A stretch of 64,000 nucleotides of DNA from Bacteroides sp. (GTDB lineage: Bacteria; Bacteroidota; Bacteroidia; Bacteroidales; Bacteroidaceae), in assembly GCA_017472925.1 (NCBI GenBank), contig JAFUNS010000038.1:26831-90830 (forward strand), read 5' to 3'. How positions within the stretch are numbered: position 1 is the first letter of the stretch; the number at the start of each line of letters is the position of its first letter. The notes below the pieces were generated by a model. It worked only from the letters and a program-made list of their open reading frames with translations, was not told the origin of the DNA and made no database searches. This document shows, piece by piece, positions 26,085 through 34,614 of the stretch. The position numbers and the translations under genes are program-made.

Positions 26085-27769
26085 AATCCTAAATATTGGG
26101 CTACGGCATCCGCACATCGCTCTCCATCTATACCGGCCGATACAATTCCCCCGGCATATCCGGCCCCTTCACCGCATGGAAAGAGTCCGTTGATGGTGAC
26201 ATGTTGGAGTGTATCGTTATCTCTCAGGATACGAACCGGTGCTGATGTACGTGTTTCCATGCCTATCATTACCGCTTCGTTGGTCAGGAATCCGTGCGAA
26301 CTACGACCAAATTGTTGGAATCCTTTGCTCAAACGTTCGCTGATAAACTTGGGCATCCAAAAATGAAGAGGCGAGGAGATAAGCCCCGGACTATAGGAAG
26401 AAGCGGGTAAATCATAACTCAATTTCTTTCGGGTAAAGTCCACCATTCGTTGGGCTGGTGCCGTTTGGCGCATATTACCTTGTTGCCAACACGTGGCTTC
26501 CAGAGCTTCTTGAAGGTGCATCATGCTTAATGGGTGGAGATTACCTTCTTTATTATTGTCATTCATTCCCCTTCTTATGTCATTCTGAGCGGAGCGAAGA
26601 ATCTGATTGCACTCACTCTTTATGTGTTCAGATCCTTCACTACGTTCAGGATGACAAATGAGATTGCTCAATTCCTCATTCAACAAGTCCTCTGGCCTTA
26701 ATTCTACTACCATCCCCGAATTACTCCATTTGCCCCCTCGATTGCTTGGGCTCATGCCATTCACTACAATCTGATGAGGTCCGCTTGCGGCCGGTACTAC
26801 AAAACCGCCAGGGCACATACAGAAACTATAAACGCCTCGGCCATCCACTTGAGTAACAAAACTATACTCAGCGGCAGGTAGATACTTGCCTCGACCATTA
26901 CGGTTGTGATATTGGATTTGGTCGATTAAATGGGACGGATGTTCCAAACGGACACCCACGGCAATCCCCTTTGCCTCCAACTGAACTCCATTGCTATACA
27001 ACCATCGATAAACATCGCGGGCCGAGTGACCTGTAGCCAGAATGACCGGTCCACGGAAGGTCTTACCCGTGTTGGTCTCTATGCCTACCACTTTCTCCTT
27101 TTCGATGATGAGGGCATCCATGCGAGTTTCAAAGTGTACTTCGCCACCACATTCAAGAATGGTGTTGCGCATGTTCTCGATAACCCGAGGTAACTTGTCG
27201 GTACCGATGTGCGGATGGGCATCCACCAAAATGGATGTGCTGGCCCCATGTTGGCAAAATACATTCAGAATCTTGTCAACATTGCCGCGTTTCTTGCTTC
27301 GGGTGTAAAGTTTTCCGTCCGAATAGGCGCCTGCTCCTCCTTCTCCGAAACTATAATTGCTTTCAGAATCTACCTTATGTTCTCTGCTGATGCGAGCTAT
27401 GTCTACCTTTCTGTCGCGTACATTCTTTCCGCGTTCTACTACAATAGGGCGTAGCCCTTGCTCTATCAAACGTAGGGCTGCAAACAATCCACCAGGACCG
27501 GCACCCACTACAATAACTTGTGGCTTTCCTTCTACATTATTATATATAGTGCGCACGAAGTCCTCATCTTGAGGAAGCTCATTGATGTACAGACGTACTT
27601 TCAGATTCACGTAGATAGTACGTTGACGGGCGTCAATGCTCCGTTTTAAAACACGAATTGCTTTGATGGTTCGTGCATCAATTCCTTTATCCTTACTGAT
27701 GAACAATTTGATATTCTGTTCATTGGCTGCCTGCTCGGGCAGAACTCTTATTTGGTATTCTTGTATCAT
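26081..27769 (-). CDS. FAD-dependent oxidoreductase (COG2509-like) carrying a REP-encoded insert
   Basis: 562 residues. A short N-terminal domain (residues 1-80) precedes a Rossmann FAD-binding motif VVGAGPGGLFAALRLIEQG, then EGGAGAYSDGKLYTR; a second FAD contact closes the protein, CGEGAGYAGGIVSAGIDG. The family is widespread and uncharacterised. About residues 372-397 are translated from a complete REP-like palindrome (the telltale CHPERSEGS and RSAQND peptides), between VVELRPEDLLNEELSNLI and the LHPLSMMHLQEALE segment; the frame is kept, so the enzyme probably tolerates it as a surface loop. It lies 5 bp after radA and overlaps the LuxR-type gene. Confidence 0.85.
   Translation of the reverse strand: MIQEYQIRVLPEQAANEQNIKLFISKDKGIDARTIKAIRVLKRSIDARQRTIYVNLKVRLYINELPQDEDFVRTIYNNVEGKPQVIVVGAGPGGLFAALRLIEQGLRPIVVERGKNVRDRKVDIARISREHKVDSESNYSFGEGGAGAYSDGKLYTRSKKRGNVDKILNVFCQHGASTSILVDAHPHIGTDKLPRVIENMRNTILECGGEVHFETRMDALIIEKEKVVGIETNTGKTFRGPVILATGHSARDVYRWLYSNGVQLEAKGIAVGVRLEHPSHLIDQIQYHNRNGRGKYLPAAEYSFVTQVDGRGVYSFCMCPGGFVVPAASGPHQIVVNGMSPSNRGGKWSNSGMVVELRPEDLLNEELSNLICHPERSEGSEHIKSECNQILRSAQNDIRRGMNDNNKEGNLHPLSMMHLQEALEATCWQQGNMRQTAPAQRMVDFTRKKLSYDLPASSYSPGLISSPLHFWMPKFISERLSKGFQQFGRSSHGFLTNEAVMIGMETRTSAPVRILRDNDTLQHVTINGLFPCGEGAGYAGGIVSAGIDGERCADAVAQYLGL
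26579..26655. repeat. REP-like palindrome, intact, inside the FAD protein gene
   Basis: GTCATTCTGAGCGGAGCGAAG ... right arm CTTCACTACGTTCAGGATGAC, 77 bp with about 20-bp arms; in frame within the coding sequence. Confidence 0.85.
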
Positions 27770-27774
27770 ATATA

Positions 27775-29145
27775 TTACCCGAATAAAGCACGGAAGGCTT
27801 CTTCTACTTTCCGTACGGGGATGATTTCTATTTTCATTTTTTTTGTATCTAGTCCTTGCAGATTATGCTTGGGAATTAGAATGCGTTTGAATCCTAATTT
27901 CTCAGCTTCACTGATACGTTGTTCAATGCGGTTTACAGGACGGATTTCACCGCTAAGGCCCACTTCACCTGCCATGCAGATATCACGGTCGATGGCTACA
28001 TCCATGTTGCTTGATAAAATGGCACTGATGATGGACAAGTCGATGGCTGGATCGTTAACCTTCAACCCACCGGCGATATTCAGGTATACGTCTTTTTGTG
28101 CCAACTTAAACCCAACGCGCTTTTCAAGTACTGCTAATAGCATATTCATGCGTCGGAGGTCGAATCCGGTGGATGAGCGTTGTGGATTACCATATACAGC
28201 CGAGCTGACTAAAGCTTGTGTCTCAATCAAGAACGGTCGAGCACCTTCTATGGCCGAGGCGATGGCTACACCACTCATGCCTTCGTGTTCGTCGGTAAGG
28301 AGCAGCTCGGATGGGTTGTTCACTTGTCTTAAACCATTTTGTCGCATTTCGTAGATGCCCAGTTCGGCCGTACTTCCAAAACGATTTTTGATACTTCTAA
28401 GAATACGATACATGTAGTGTTGGTCGCCTTCGAATTGAAGTACGGTATCTACGATGTGTTCCAATACTTTCGGACCAGCAATGCTTCCTTCTTTATTGAT
28501 ATGACCAATCAAAATAACGGGTGTATTGCTTTCCTTGGCAAACTTCAGAATGGAAGCCGAACACTCGCGCACTTGTACCAAACTTCCTGGTGAAGAGTCT
28601 ATGTTTTCCATGAAGATGGTTTGGATAGAGTCGATTATAATCAAGTCCGGACGTGTGTTCTTGATGTGTACATAGATTTGTTCCAATGATGTTTCGCATA
28701 CTATGAGGCAATCGGATGTCTGTTTCGTAATGCGGTCGGCACGTAGTTTCAGTTGGCGTGCGCTCTCTTCTCCCGATACGTAAAGAACTTTTTTATCGTT
28801 CAACTTCAAGACCGTCTGAAGTATGAGCGTAGATTTCCCGATACCCGGTTCGCCTCCTAAAAGTACCAATGATCCGGGTACTAAACCACCACCAAGTACA
28901 CGGTTTAATTCCTCATCATGCATATCTATGCGCGGTTCTTCACCACCATGAATGTCATTTAATGTAAGAGGCTGGCTTTTTGTGGGCTCTAATATAGCTA
29001 CGCCATGTCGGGCGGCAGACGATTCTTTTCGAACCACTTGTTCTACGTATGTGTTCCATTGTCCGCACGAAGGGCATTTCCCTACCCATTTGGGTGAATC
29101 CTGTCCACAATTGGTGCAAACAAATACGGTCTTTTCCTTTGCCAT
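27775..29145 (-). CDS. radA: DNA repair protein RadA/Sms
   Basis: 456 residues in standard order: C4 zinc finger (CTNCGQ...CPSCGQW), RecA-like core with Walker A GEPGIGKST and Walker B LIIIDSIQT, the RadA-specific KNRFGSTAELGIYEM motif, and a C-terminal Lon-like domain (LNIAGGLKVNDPAIDL). RadA drives branch migration during recombinational repair. The open frame extends 26 codons further, but the ATG at 29145 sits 21 nt behind a good -7 box and gives the normal start MAKEKTVFVCTNCG. First gene of a cluster with the FAD protein and LuxR-type gene. Confidence 0.97.
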   Translation of the reverse strand: MAKEKTVFVCTNCGQDSPKWVGKCPSCGQWNTYVEQVVRKESSAARHGVAILEPTKSQPLTLNDIHGGEEPRIDMHDEELNRVLGGGLVPGSLVLLGGEPGIGKSTLILQTVLKLNDKKVLYVSGEESARQLKLRADRITKQTSDCLIVCETSLEQIYVHIKNTRPDLIIIDSIQTIFMENIDSSPGSLVQVRECSASILKFAKESNTPVILIGHINKEGSIAGPKVLEHIVDTVLQFEGDQHYMYRILRSIKNRFGSTAELGIYEMRQNGLRQVNNPSELLLTDEHEGMSGVAIASAIEGARPFLIETQALVSSAVYGNPQRSSTGFDLRRMNMLLAVLEKRVGFKLAQKDVYLNIAGGLKVNDPAIDLSIISAILSSNMDVAIDRDICMAGEVGLSGEIRPVNRIEQRISEAEKLGFKRILIPKHNLQGLDTKKMKIEIIPVRKVEEAFRALFG

Positions 29146-29166
29146 TTTCTTTCGTTTTATGATTTG

Positions 29167-29174
29167 CAAAGTTA
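29167..29174 (-). promoter_or_regulatory. -7 box TAACTTTG for radA
   Basis: TAnnTTTG match 21 nt before the ATG at 29145. Confidence 0.65.
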
Positions 29175-29222
29175 TAAAAAAGGTACGATATATGAAAGAT
29201 TTACTTGTTGATGTAACGAACA

Positions 29223-29275
29223 CGATGTTTTACAAGTTGTAACTCGATGTTTTATGAAGCGGAAAACGATGTTTT
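29223..29275. promoter_or_regulatory. three CGATGTTTT iterons at 22-bp period
   Basis: CGATGTTTT occurs at 29223, 29245 and 29267, each on the same strand with exactly 22 bp between starts (about two helical turns); the following bases (ACAAG, ATGAAG, GTAGAT) are also partly alike. They lie upstream of both the radA promoter and the thr leader promoter, a position fit for a regulator binding cooperatively. No protein is identified. Confidence 0.45.
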
Positions 29276-29365
29276 GTAGATGGTTGTTTTTCAAGGATAT
29301 TTTATTAAAATGGATTATTTGACAAAAAAAAGCAGTAAAACCAATGATTTGTGAAAAATTGTTTT

Positions 29366-29373
29366 TATATTTG
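29366..29373 (+). promoter_or_regulatory. -7 box TATATTTG of the thr/met operon
   Basis: TAnnTTTG match, 39 nt before the leader ORF at 29413 and about 245 nt before thrA. Confidence 0.6.
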
Positions 29374-29412
29374 CAACGTTCAAATAAAAAATTAAACAAA
29401 AGAACATCAAAA

Positions 29413-29493
29413 ATGACAATGTGCTATCTACATATGACCGCTACCATGCGAATGTGGACGATGACTACCACGATGATGACCCCTCGGGGTTAG
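29413..29493 (+). CDS. Thr/Met-rich leader peptide of the thr/met operon
   Basis: 26-codon ORF with eight Thr codons (2, 9, 11, 16, 18, 19, 20, 23) and eight Met codons (1, 3, 8, 12, 14, 17, 21, 22); the densest part reads TMTTTMMT at residues 16-23. It stands between the promoter and thrA, as thrL does in E. coli. The downstream operon makes both threonine (thrA, kinase, thrC) and methionine (metF, metH), the two amino acids the ORF is rich in. I infer that ribosome stalling on Thr or Met codons controls read-through. Too short for ordinary gene callers. The composition is very unlikely by chance, but translation is not proven. Confidence 0.8.
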   Translation: MTMCYLHMTATMRMWTMTTTMMTPRG

Positions 29494-29504
29494 GGATAGT
29501 ATAT

Positions 29505-29561
29505 GTGTTTCTACGTGATACACGCTTACGGATGTAAGCAAAACAATCAATCATTTTTTTT
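29505..29561 (+). promoter_or_regulatory. candidate attenuator after the Thr/Met leader
   Basis: Two adjoining hairpins, GTGTTTC/GATACAC (29505-29523) and GCTTAC/GTAAGC (29524-29539), are followed at 29554 by eight T. The 14-nt gap between the second stem and the T run is longer than in a normal intrinsic terminator, so the mechanism is unresolved. Confidence 0.45.
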
Positions 29562-29617
29562 ATTTTGTTAATCGGACAGCAAACCATTGTAAGGTGTTGC
29601 TGAAAAATATCAATAGC

Positions 29618-32047
29618 ATGAAAGTAATGAAATTCGGCGGATCATCCGTAGGATCCGTGAACAGCATTTTAAGTGTAAAGAAAATAGTAGAAGCGGTAAA
29701 AGAACCTGTTATCGTGGTTGTTTCAGCCTTAGGTGGCATAACCGATAAGCTGATTGCTACTTCGAAAATGGCCGCTGATGGAAATGCGGCTTACGAAAAG
29801 GAGTATCGTGATATTGTGAACCGCCATATTGAAATGGTGTATACTGTGATTCCTGCCAGTGAAAAGCGTAGTGAACTGCTTGACAAAGTAAATGAATTGT
29901 TGAGCGAACTGAAAGATATTTTCCAGGGTATTTACTTGATACGTGACTTATCGCCCAAGACTTCGGCTACTATCTTGAGTTATGGTGAACGATTGTCGTC
30001 TATTATTGTTGCTACATTGATACAAGATGCAGTATGGTATGACTCGCGTACGTTCATCAAGACCGAGAAGAAACATGCCAAGCATATTTTGGATTCGGAA
30101 CTGACTGCTGAACTGGTGAAAGATACTTTCAAAATTTTGCCGAAAGTGGCTTTGGTACCAGGATTTATCTCGACCGACAAGAATACCGGAGAAATTACCA
30201 ATTTAGGACGCGGTGGTTCAGACTATACAGCATCCATTGTTGCTGCGGCACTGGATGCGGACATTCTGGAAATTTGGACCGATGTGGATGGCTTTATGAC
30301 TGCCGACCCACGGGTAATCAGCAATGCTTATGTGATTAACGAATTGAGTTATGTGGAAGCCATGGAACTTTGCAACTTCGGTGCCAAAGTGGTTTATCCA
30401 CCTACCATCTATCCAGTATGTCACAAGAATATTCCTATCTTAATTAAAAATACTTTTAATCCGGATGCACCGGGTACCATCATCAAACAACAGGTGAGCG
30501 ATATGAAAGCCATCAAGGGTATCTCTTCTATCAATGATACCAGCTTGATTACCGTAACCGGTCTTGGTATGGTGGGTGTAATTGGGGTGAATTACCGTAT
30601 TTTCAAAACTTTGGCACAAAATGGTATTAGTGTGTTCCTGGTATCGCAGGCATCGTCAGAAAACAGTACTTCTATTGGTGTGCGTAATGAAGATGCACCT
30701 TTGGCATGCGAAGTACTGAATGCAGAGTTTGCCAAAGAAATAGAAATGGGTGAGATAAGTCCTGTCTCCGCAGAAAAGGATTTGGCTACCATCGCTATCG
30801 TGGGTGAAAATATGAAACATACACCCGGTATTGCCGGTAAATTGTTCGGTACATTAGGGCGTAATGGTATCAGTGTCATAGCTTGTGCACAAGGCGCTTC
30901 AGAAACCAACATCTCGTTTGTCGTTGAGGCTAAATCGCTCCGTAAATCATTGAATGTGATTCATGATTCCTTCTTCTTGTCGGAATATCAAGTGCTTAAT
31001 CTGTTTATTTGTGGAACAGGTACAGTGGGTGATAGTTTGATTAAACAAATTTGTGGACAGCAACAGAAACTGATGCAGGAACGAGGATTGAAACTGAATG
31101 TGGTAAGTATAACCAACGGACATCAAGTGTTGTTTGATAGAGAAGGTATTGAACTGACCAACTACCGTGCATTGCTTGATGAAAAGGGAGGCCCTTCCAG
31201 TCCGCAAATAATCCGTGATGAAGTGATTGGTATGAACATCTTCAACTCTGTATTTGTGGATTGTACTGCCAATGCTGCTGTTGCTGATCTCTATAAAGAG
31301 TTCCTTACTCATAACATATCCGTAGTGGCAGCCAATAAGATTGCCGCTTCTTCACCCTATGCTAATTATAGTGAGCTGAAGCATATTGCCCGTAAACGTG
31401 GTGTAAAATTCTTGTTTGAAACCAATGTGGGTGCGGGTTTACCTATTATCAAAACCATGAATGATTTGATAAATAGCGGTGATAAGATTTTGAAGATAGA
31501 AGCTGTGCTGAGTGGTACGCTGAACTATATATTCAATACCATTTGTGCTGATGTTCCTTTTAGTCAGACTATCCATATGGCCAAGGAAGAAGGTTATTCC
31601 GAACCCGATCCACGTATAGACCTCAGTGGTAAGGACGTAATCCGTAAGTTGGTGATTCTGGCACGCGAGGCCGGTTATCCGTTGGAACAGGAAGATGTAG
31701 AAAAACATCTGTTTGTGCCTAATGAATTCTTTGACGGTTCGTTGGATGATTTCTGGAAGAATGTACCTTCATTGGATGCTGATTTCGAAGCACGTCGTAA
31801 ACAATTGGAAGAACAAGGCAAGCGTTGGCGCTTTGTGGCTAAGCTTGAAAACGGGAAAGGAAGTGTTTCACTCCAAGAAGTCGACAAGAGTCATCCGTTC
31901 TATAACTTGGAAGGCAGCAACAACATTATTTTGTTGACAACCGAACGCTACAATGAATATCCGATGATGATTCAAGGTTATGGGGCCGGTGCCAGCGTAA
32001 CTGCAGCCGGTGTATTTGCAGATATTATTGGTATAGCGAATATTTAA
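29618..32047 (+). CDS. thrA: bifunctional aspartate kinase / homoserine dehydrogenase
   Basis: 809 residues. The kinase half opens with MKVMKFGGSSVGS (ATP/aspartate site) and extends to ~residue 290; two ACT-like regulatory segments follow (LGMVGVIGVNYRIF, VGENMKHTPGIAGKLF); the dehydrogenase half begins near residue 460 with the NAD(P) strand LNLFICGTGTVGDSL. It performs the first and third steps from aspartate to homoserine, the common precursor of threonine and methionine. The frame continues to a GTG at 29594, but the ATG at 29618 fits the family start. It is first of five cotranscribed genes; 9 bp separate it from the next. Confidence 0.97.
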   Translation: MKVMKFGGSSVGSVNSILSVKKIVEAVKEPVIVVVSALGGITDKLIATSKMAADGNAAYEKEYRDIVNRHIEMVYTVIPASEKRSELLDKVNELLSELKDIFQGIYLIRDLSPKTSATILSYGERLSSIIVATLIQDAVWYDSRTFIKTEKKHAKHILDSELTAELVKDTFKILPKVALVPGFISTDKNTGEITNLGRGGSDYTASIVAAALDADILEIWTDVDGFMTADPRVISNAYVINELSYVEAMELCNFGAKVVYPPTIYPVCHKNIPILIKNTFNPDAPGTIIKQQVSDMKAIKGISSINDTSLITVTGLGMVGVIGVNYRIFKTLAQNGISVFLVSQASSENSTSIGVRNEDAPLACEVLNAEFAKEIEMGEISPVSAEKDLATIAIVGENMKHTPGIAGKLFGTLGRNGISVIACAQGASETNISFVVEAKSLRKSLNVIHDSFFLSEYQVLNLFICGTGTVGDSLIKQICGQQQKLMQERGLKLNVVSITNGHQVLFDREGIELTNYRALLDEKGGPSSPQIIRDEVIGMNIFNSVFVDCTANAAVADLYKEFLTHNISVVAANKIAASSPYANYSELKHIARKRGVKFLFETNVGAGLPIIKTMNDLINSGDKILKIEAVLSGTLNYIFNTICADVPFSQTIHMAKEEGYSEPDPRIDLSGKDVIRKLVILAREAGYPLEQEDVEKHLFVPNEFFDGSLDDFWKNVPSLDADFEARRKQLEEQGKRWRFVAKLENGKGSVSLQEVDKSHPFYNLEGSNNIILLTTERYNEYPMMIQGYGAGASVTAAGVFADIIGIANI

Positions 32048-32056
32048 TACTCTTTT

Positions 32057-33268
32057 ATGAAGCATATTATTATATTGGGCGATGGAATGGCCGACTGGAC
32101 TTCAGAAAGGTATGGCGGAAAAACTTTGCTCCAACATTCGGATACCCCTTACATGGATCAATTGGCATGTATGGGTCGTACCGGTAGACTGATTACTGTG
32201 GCACCGGGTTTTCATCCGGGAAGCGAAGTGGCCAATATGTCGGTTATGGGGTATGACTTACCGAAGGTATACGAAGGACGTGGACCCTTGGAAGCAGCCA
32301 GTATCGGAGTAGATTTGCAACCCGGTGATATGGCGATGCGTTGTAATATCCTTTGTGTGGAAGGAGATATTTTAAAGAACCATTCAGCTGGACACATTAC
32401 TACTGAAGAAGCTGATGTGTTGGTTAAGCATCTGCAAGAACATTTGGGTAATGAACGGATACATTTTTATACTGGTGTACAATACCGTCATCTGCTCGTA
32501 ATCAAAGGAGGTAATAAGCACATTGACTGTACACCTCCACATGATGTTCCTTTGCAACCGTTCCGACCGTTGTTGGTAAAAGCAGAGGTTCCCGATGCAC
32601 AAGAAACTGCCGATTTGATCAATGAATTGATATTCAAGTCGCAAGATTTGTTGGCTAATCATCCGTTAAACCTCCAACGTATAGCAGAGGGGAAGGATCC
32701 TGCCAATAGTATTTGGCCGTGGAGCCCTGGTTATCGTCCACAGATGGAACCGTTATCGGTGATGTATCCAAGTATCCAGAAAGGTTCTGTCATCTCGGCT
32801 GTGGATTTGATAAACGGTATCGGTGTATATGCCGGTCTTCGTCGTATAGAGGTGGAAGGTGCTACAGGTTTGTATAATACCAACTATGAAAACAAAGTAG
32901 CCGCTGCTCTCGAAGCTTTGAAAACGGACGATTTTGTGTATTTGCATATTGAAGCCAGTGATGAAGCCGGACATGAAGGTGACTATGATTTGAAACAGCT
33001 TACCATTGAGAATTTGGATAAACGAGTGGTAGGTCCCATATATGAAGCAGTAAAAAATTGGGATGAACCGGTAGCCATTGCTGTATTGCCCGATCATCCA
33101 ACCCCGTGTGAACTCCGTACACATACTGCTGAGCCTGTTCCCTTCTTGATATACTATCCTGGCATAGAGCCTGATAGTGTGCAAACCTTTGACGAGGTGG
33201 CCTGTGTAGCAGGTGTTTATGGAGTGATGAAAGAAAATGAGTTTATGAATGAATTTATGAAAATATGA
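32057..33268 (+). CDS. ApgM-like phosphoglycerate mutase family protein, probable homoserine kinase
   Basis: 403 residues of the archaeal-type cofactor-independent phosphoglycerate mutase family (alkaline phosphatase superfamily). Metal and catalytic motifs: ILGDGMADW at the start, the Ser nucleophile in GSEVANMSVMGYD, ASDEAGHEGD, and VLPDHPTPCELRTHT. There is no GHMP-type thrB in the operon; this gene sits between thrA and thrC and overlaps thrC by 4 bp. A subfamily in exactly this place has been proposed as the homoserine kinase (TIGR02535, proposed homoserine kinase). I favour that role over glycolysis, from context. The sequence alone does not exclude mutase activity. Confidence 0.85.
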   Translation: MKHIIILGDGMADWTSERYGGKTLLQHSDTPYMDQLACMGRTGRLITVAPGFHPGSEVANMSVMGYDLPKVYEGRGPLEAASIGVDLQPGDMAMRCNILCVEGDILKNHSAGHITTEEADVLVKHLQEHLGNERIHFYTGVQYRHLLVIKGGNKHIDCTPPHDVPLQPFRPLLVKAEVPDAQETADLINELIFKSQDLLANHPLNLQRIAEGKDPANSIWPWSPGYRPQMEPLSVMYPSIQKGSVISAVDLINGIGVYAGLRRIEVEGATGLYNTNYENKVAAALEALKTDDFVYLHIEASDEAGHEGDYDLKQLTIENLDKRVVGPIYEAVKNWDEPVAIAVLPDHPTPCELRTHTAEPVPFLIYYPGIEPDSVQTFDEVACVAGVYGVMKENEFMNEFMKI

Positions 33269-34566
33269 AATATTATAGTACCAACCATCAAGCAGCCGAT
33301 GCTTCTCTGCAAGAAGCTGTAGTAAAAGGACTTGCATCCGATAAGGGCTTGTTTATGCCTTATGTCATCAAACAGTTGCCTCAATCGTTTTATGACAATA
33401 TAGAAAATCTGTCTTTTCAGGAGATAGCTTATCAGGTAGCTGATGCCTTCTTTGGTGAAGATGTACCGGCTGAAACTTTGAAACAGATTGTATACGATAC
33501 CTTGAGCTTTGATGCTCCGGCTGTAAAGGTGAAGGAAAACATCTATTCTTTGGAATTGTTCCATGGTCCGACTTTAGCTTTTAAGGATGTGGGCGGTCGT
33601 TTCATGGCCCGTCTGTTGGGTTACTTCATCAAGAAAGAAGGACAGAAGCAGGTGAATGTATTGGTAGCTACATCGGGAGATACCGGTAGTGCGGTGGCTA
33701 ATGGATTCTTAGGGGTAGAAGGTATTCATGTATATGTGCTCTATCCGAAAGGAAAAGTAAGCGAAATTCAGGAAAAGCAGTTTACTACTTTAGGACAGAA
33801 TATTACTGCTTTGGAAGTAGATGGAACCTTTGATGATTGTCAGGCTTTGGTGAAGAACGCCTTTATGGATGCCGAACTGAATGCACACATGAAGCTGACA
33901 TCGGCCAATTCCATTAATGTGGCCCGTTTCTTGCCGCAAGCATTCTATTATTTCTATGCGTATGCCCAATTGAAGAAAGCTGGCAAGGCTGACAATTTGG
34001 TGGTTTGTGTACCTAGTGGGAACTTTGGAAACATAACTGCGGGACTCTTTGGTAAGCACATGGGATTACCTATCAAGCGTTTTATTGCTGCCAATAACCG
34101 AAATGATATCTTCTATCAATATTTGCAGTCGGGTGAGTATAATCCCCGTCCATCAGTTGCTACTATAGCCAATGCTATGGATGTAGGCGATCCAAGTAAC
34201 TTCGCTCGTGTATTGGCGCTCTATGAAAACAGCCACGAAGCTATTTGTGCTGAGATATCAGGTGCAACCTATACCGATGAGCAAATTCGTGAAACGGTAA
34301 AGGCTGCTTATCAGGAAACCGGTTATCTGCTCGATCCACACGGCGCTTGTGGATATCGGGCGTTAGAAGAAGGTTTGCAAGAAGGAGAAACCGGTGTATT
34401 CCTTGAAACGGCACATCCGGCCAAGTTCCTTGAAACCGTGGAAGGCATCATCGGTGATAAGGTAGAAATACCTGCTAAATTACAGGCTTTCATGAAGGGA
34501 ACCAAGCAAAGCATCCCGATGACGAAAGACTTTGAAAGTTTCAAAGCGTATTTATTGAAGGAATAA
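33265..34566 (+). CDS. thrC: threonine synthase
   Basis: 433 residues, PLP-dependent fold type II. The PLP lysine is in GPTLAFKDVGGRFMARL, and the phosphate-binding ATSGDTGSAVANGF motif follows. It converts O-phosphohomoserine to threonine, the last step of the branch. The ATG overlaps the preceding stop (ATGA), indicating translational coupling with the kinase candidate. The N-terminus MKYYSTNHQAADASLQEAVVKGLASDKGLFMP is typical of the long bacterial/yeast class. Confidence 0.97.
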   Translation: MKYYSTNHQAADASLQEAVVKGLASDKGLFMPYVIKQLPQSFYDNIENLSFQEIAYQVADAFFGEDVPAETLKQIVYDTLSFDAPAVKVKENIYSLELFHGPTLAFKDVGGRFMARLLGYFIKKEGQKQVNVLVATSGDTGSAVANGFLGVEGIHVYVLYPKGKVSEIQEKQFTTLGQNITALEVDGTFDDCQALVKNAFMDAELNAHMKLTSANSINVARFLPQAFYYFYAYAQLKKAGKADNLVVCVPSGNFGNITAGLFGKHMGLPIKRFIAANNRNDIFYQYLQSGEYNPRPSVATIANAMDVGDPSNFARVLALYENSHEAICAEISGATYTDEQIRETVKAAYQETGYLLDPHGACGYRALEEGLQEGETGVFLETAHPAKFLETVEGIIGDKVEIPAKLQAFMKGTKQSIPMTKDFESFKAYLLKE

Positions 34567-34614
34567 TTCATACTCAGGGTGACTCTGTGTACTCTGTGGT
34601 AAACTATAAGGAAT

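Noticed and set aside
26579-26655. Frameshift or pseudogene in the FAD protein gene at the REP element
   Set aside because: The frame is continuous through the repeat and both flanking parts keep family motifs.
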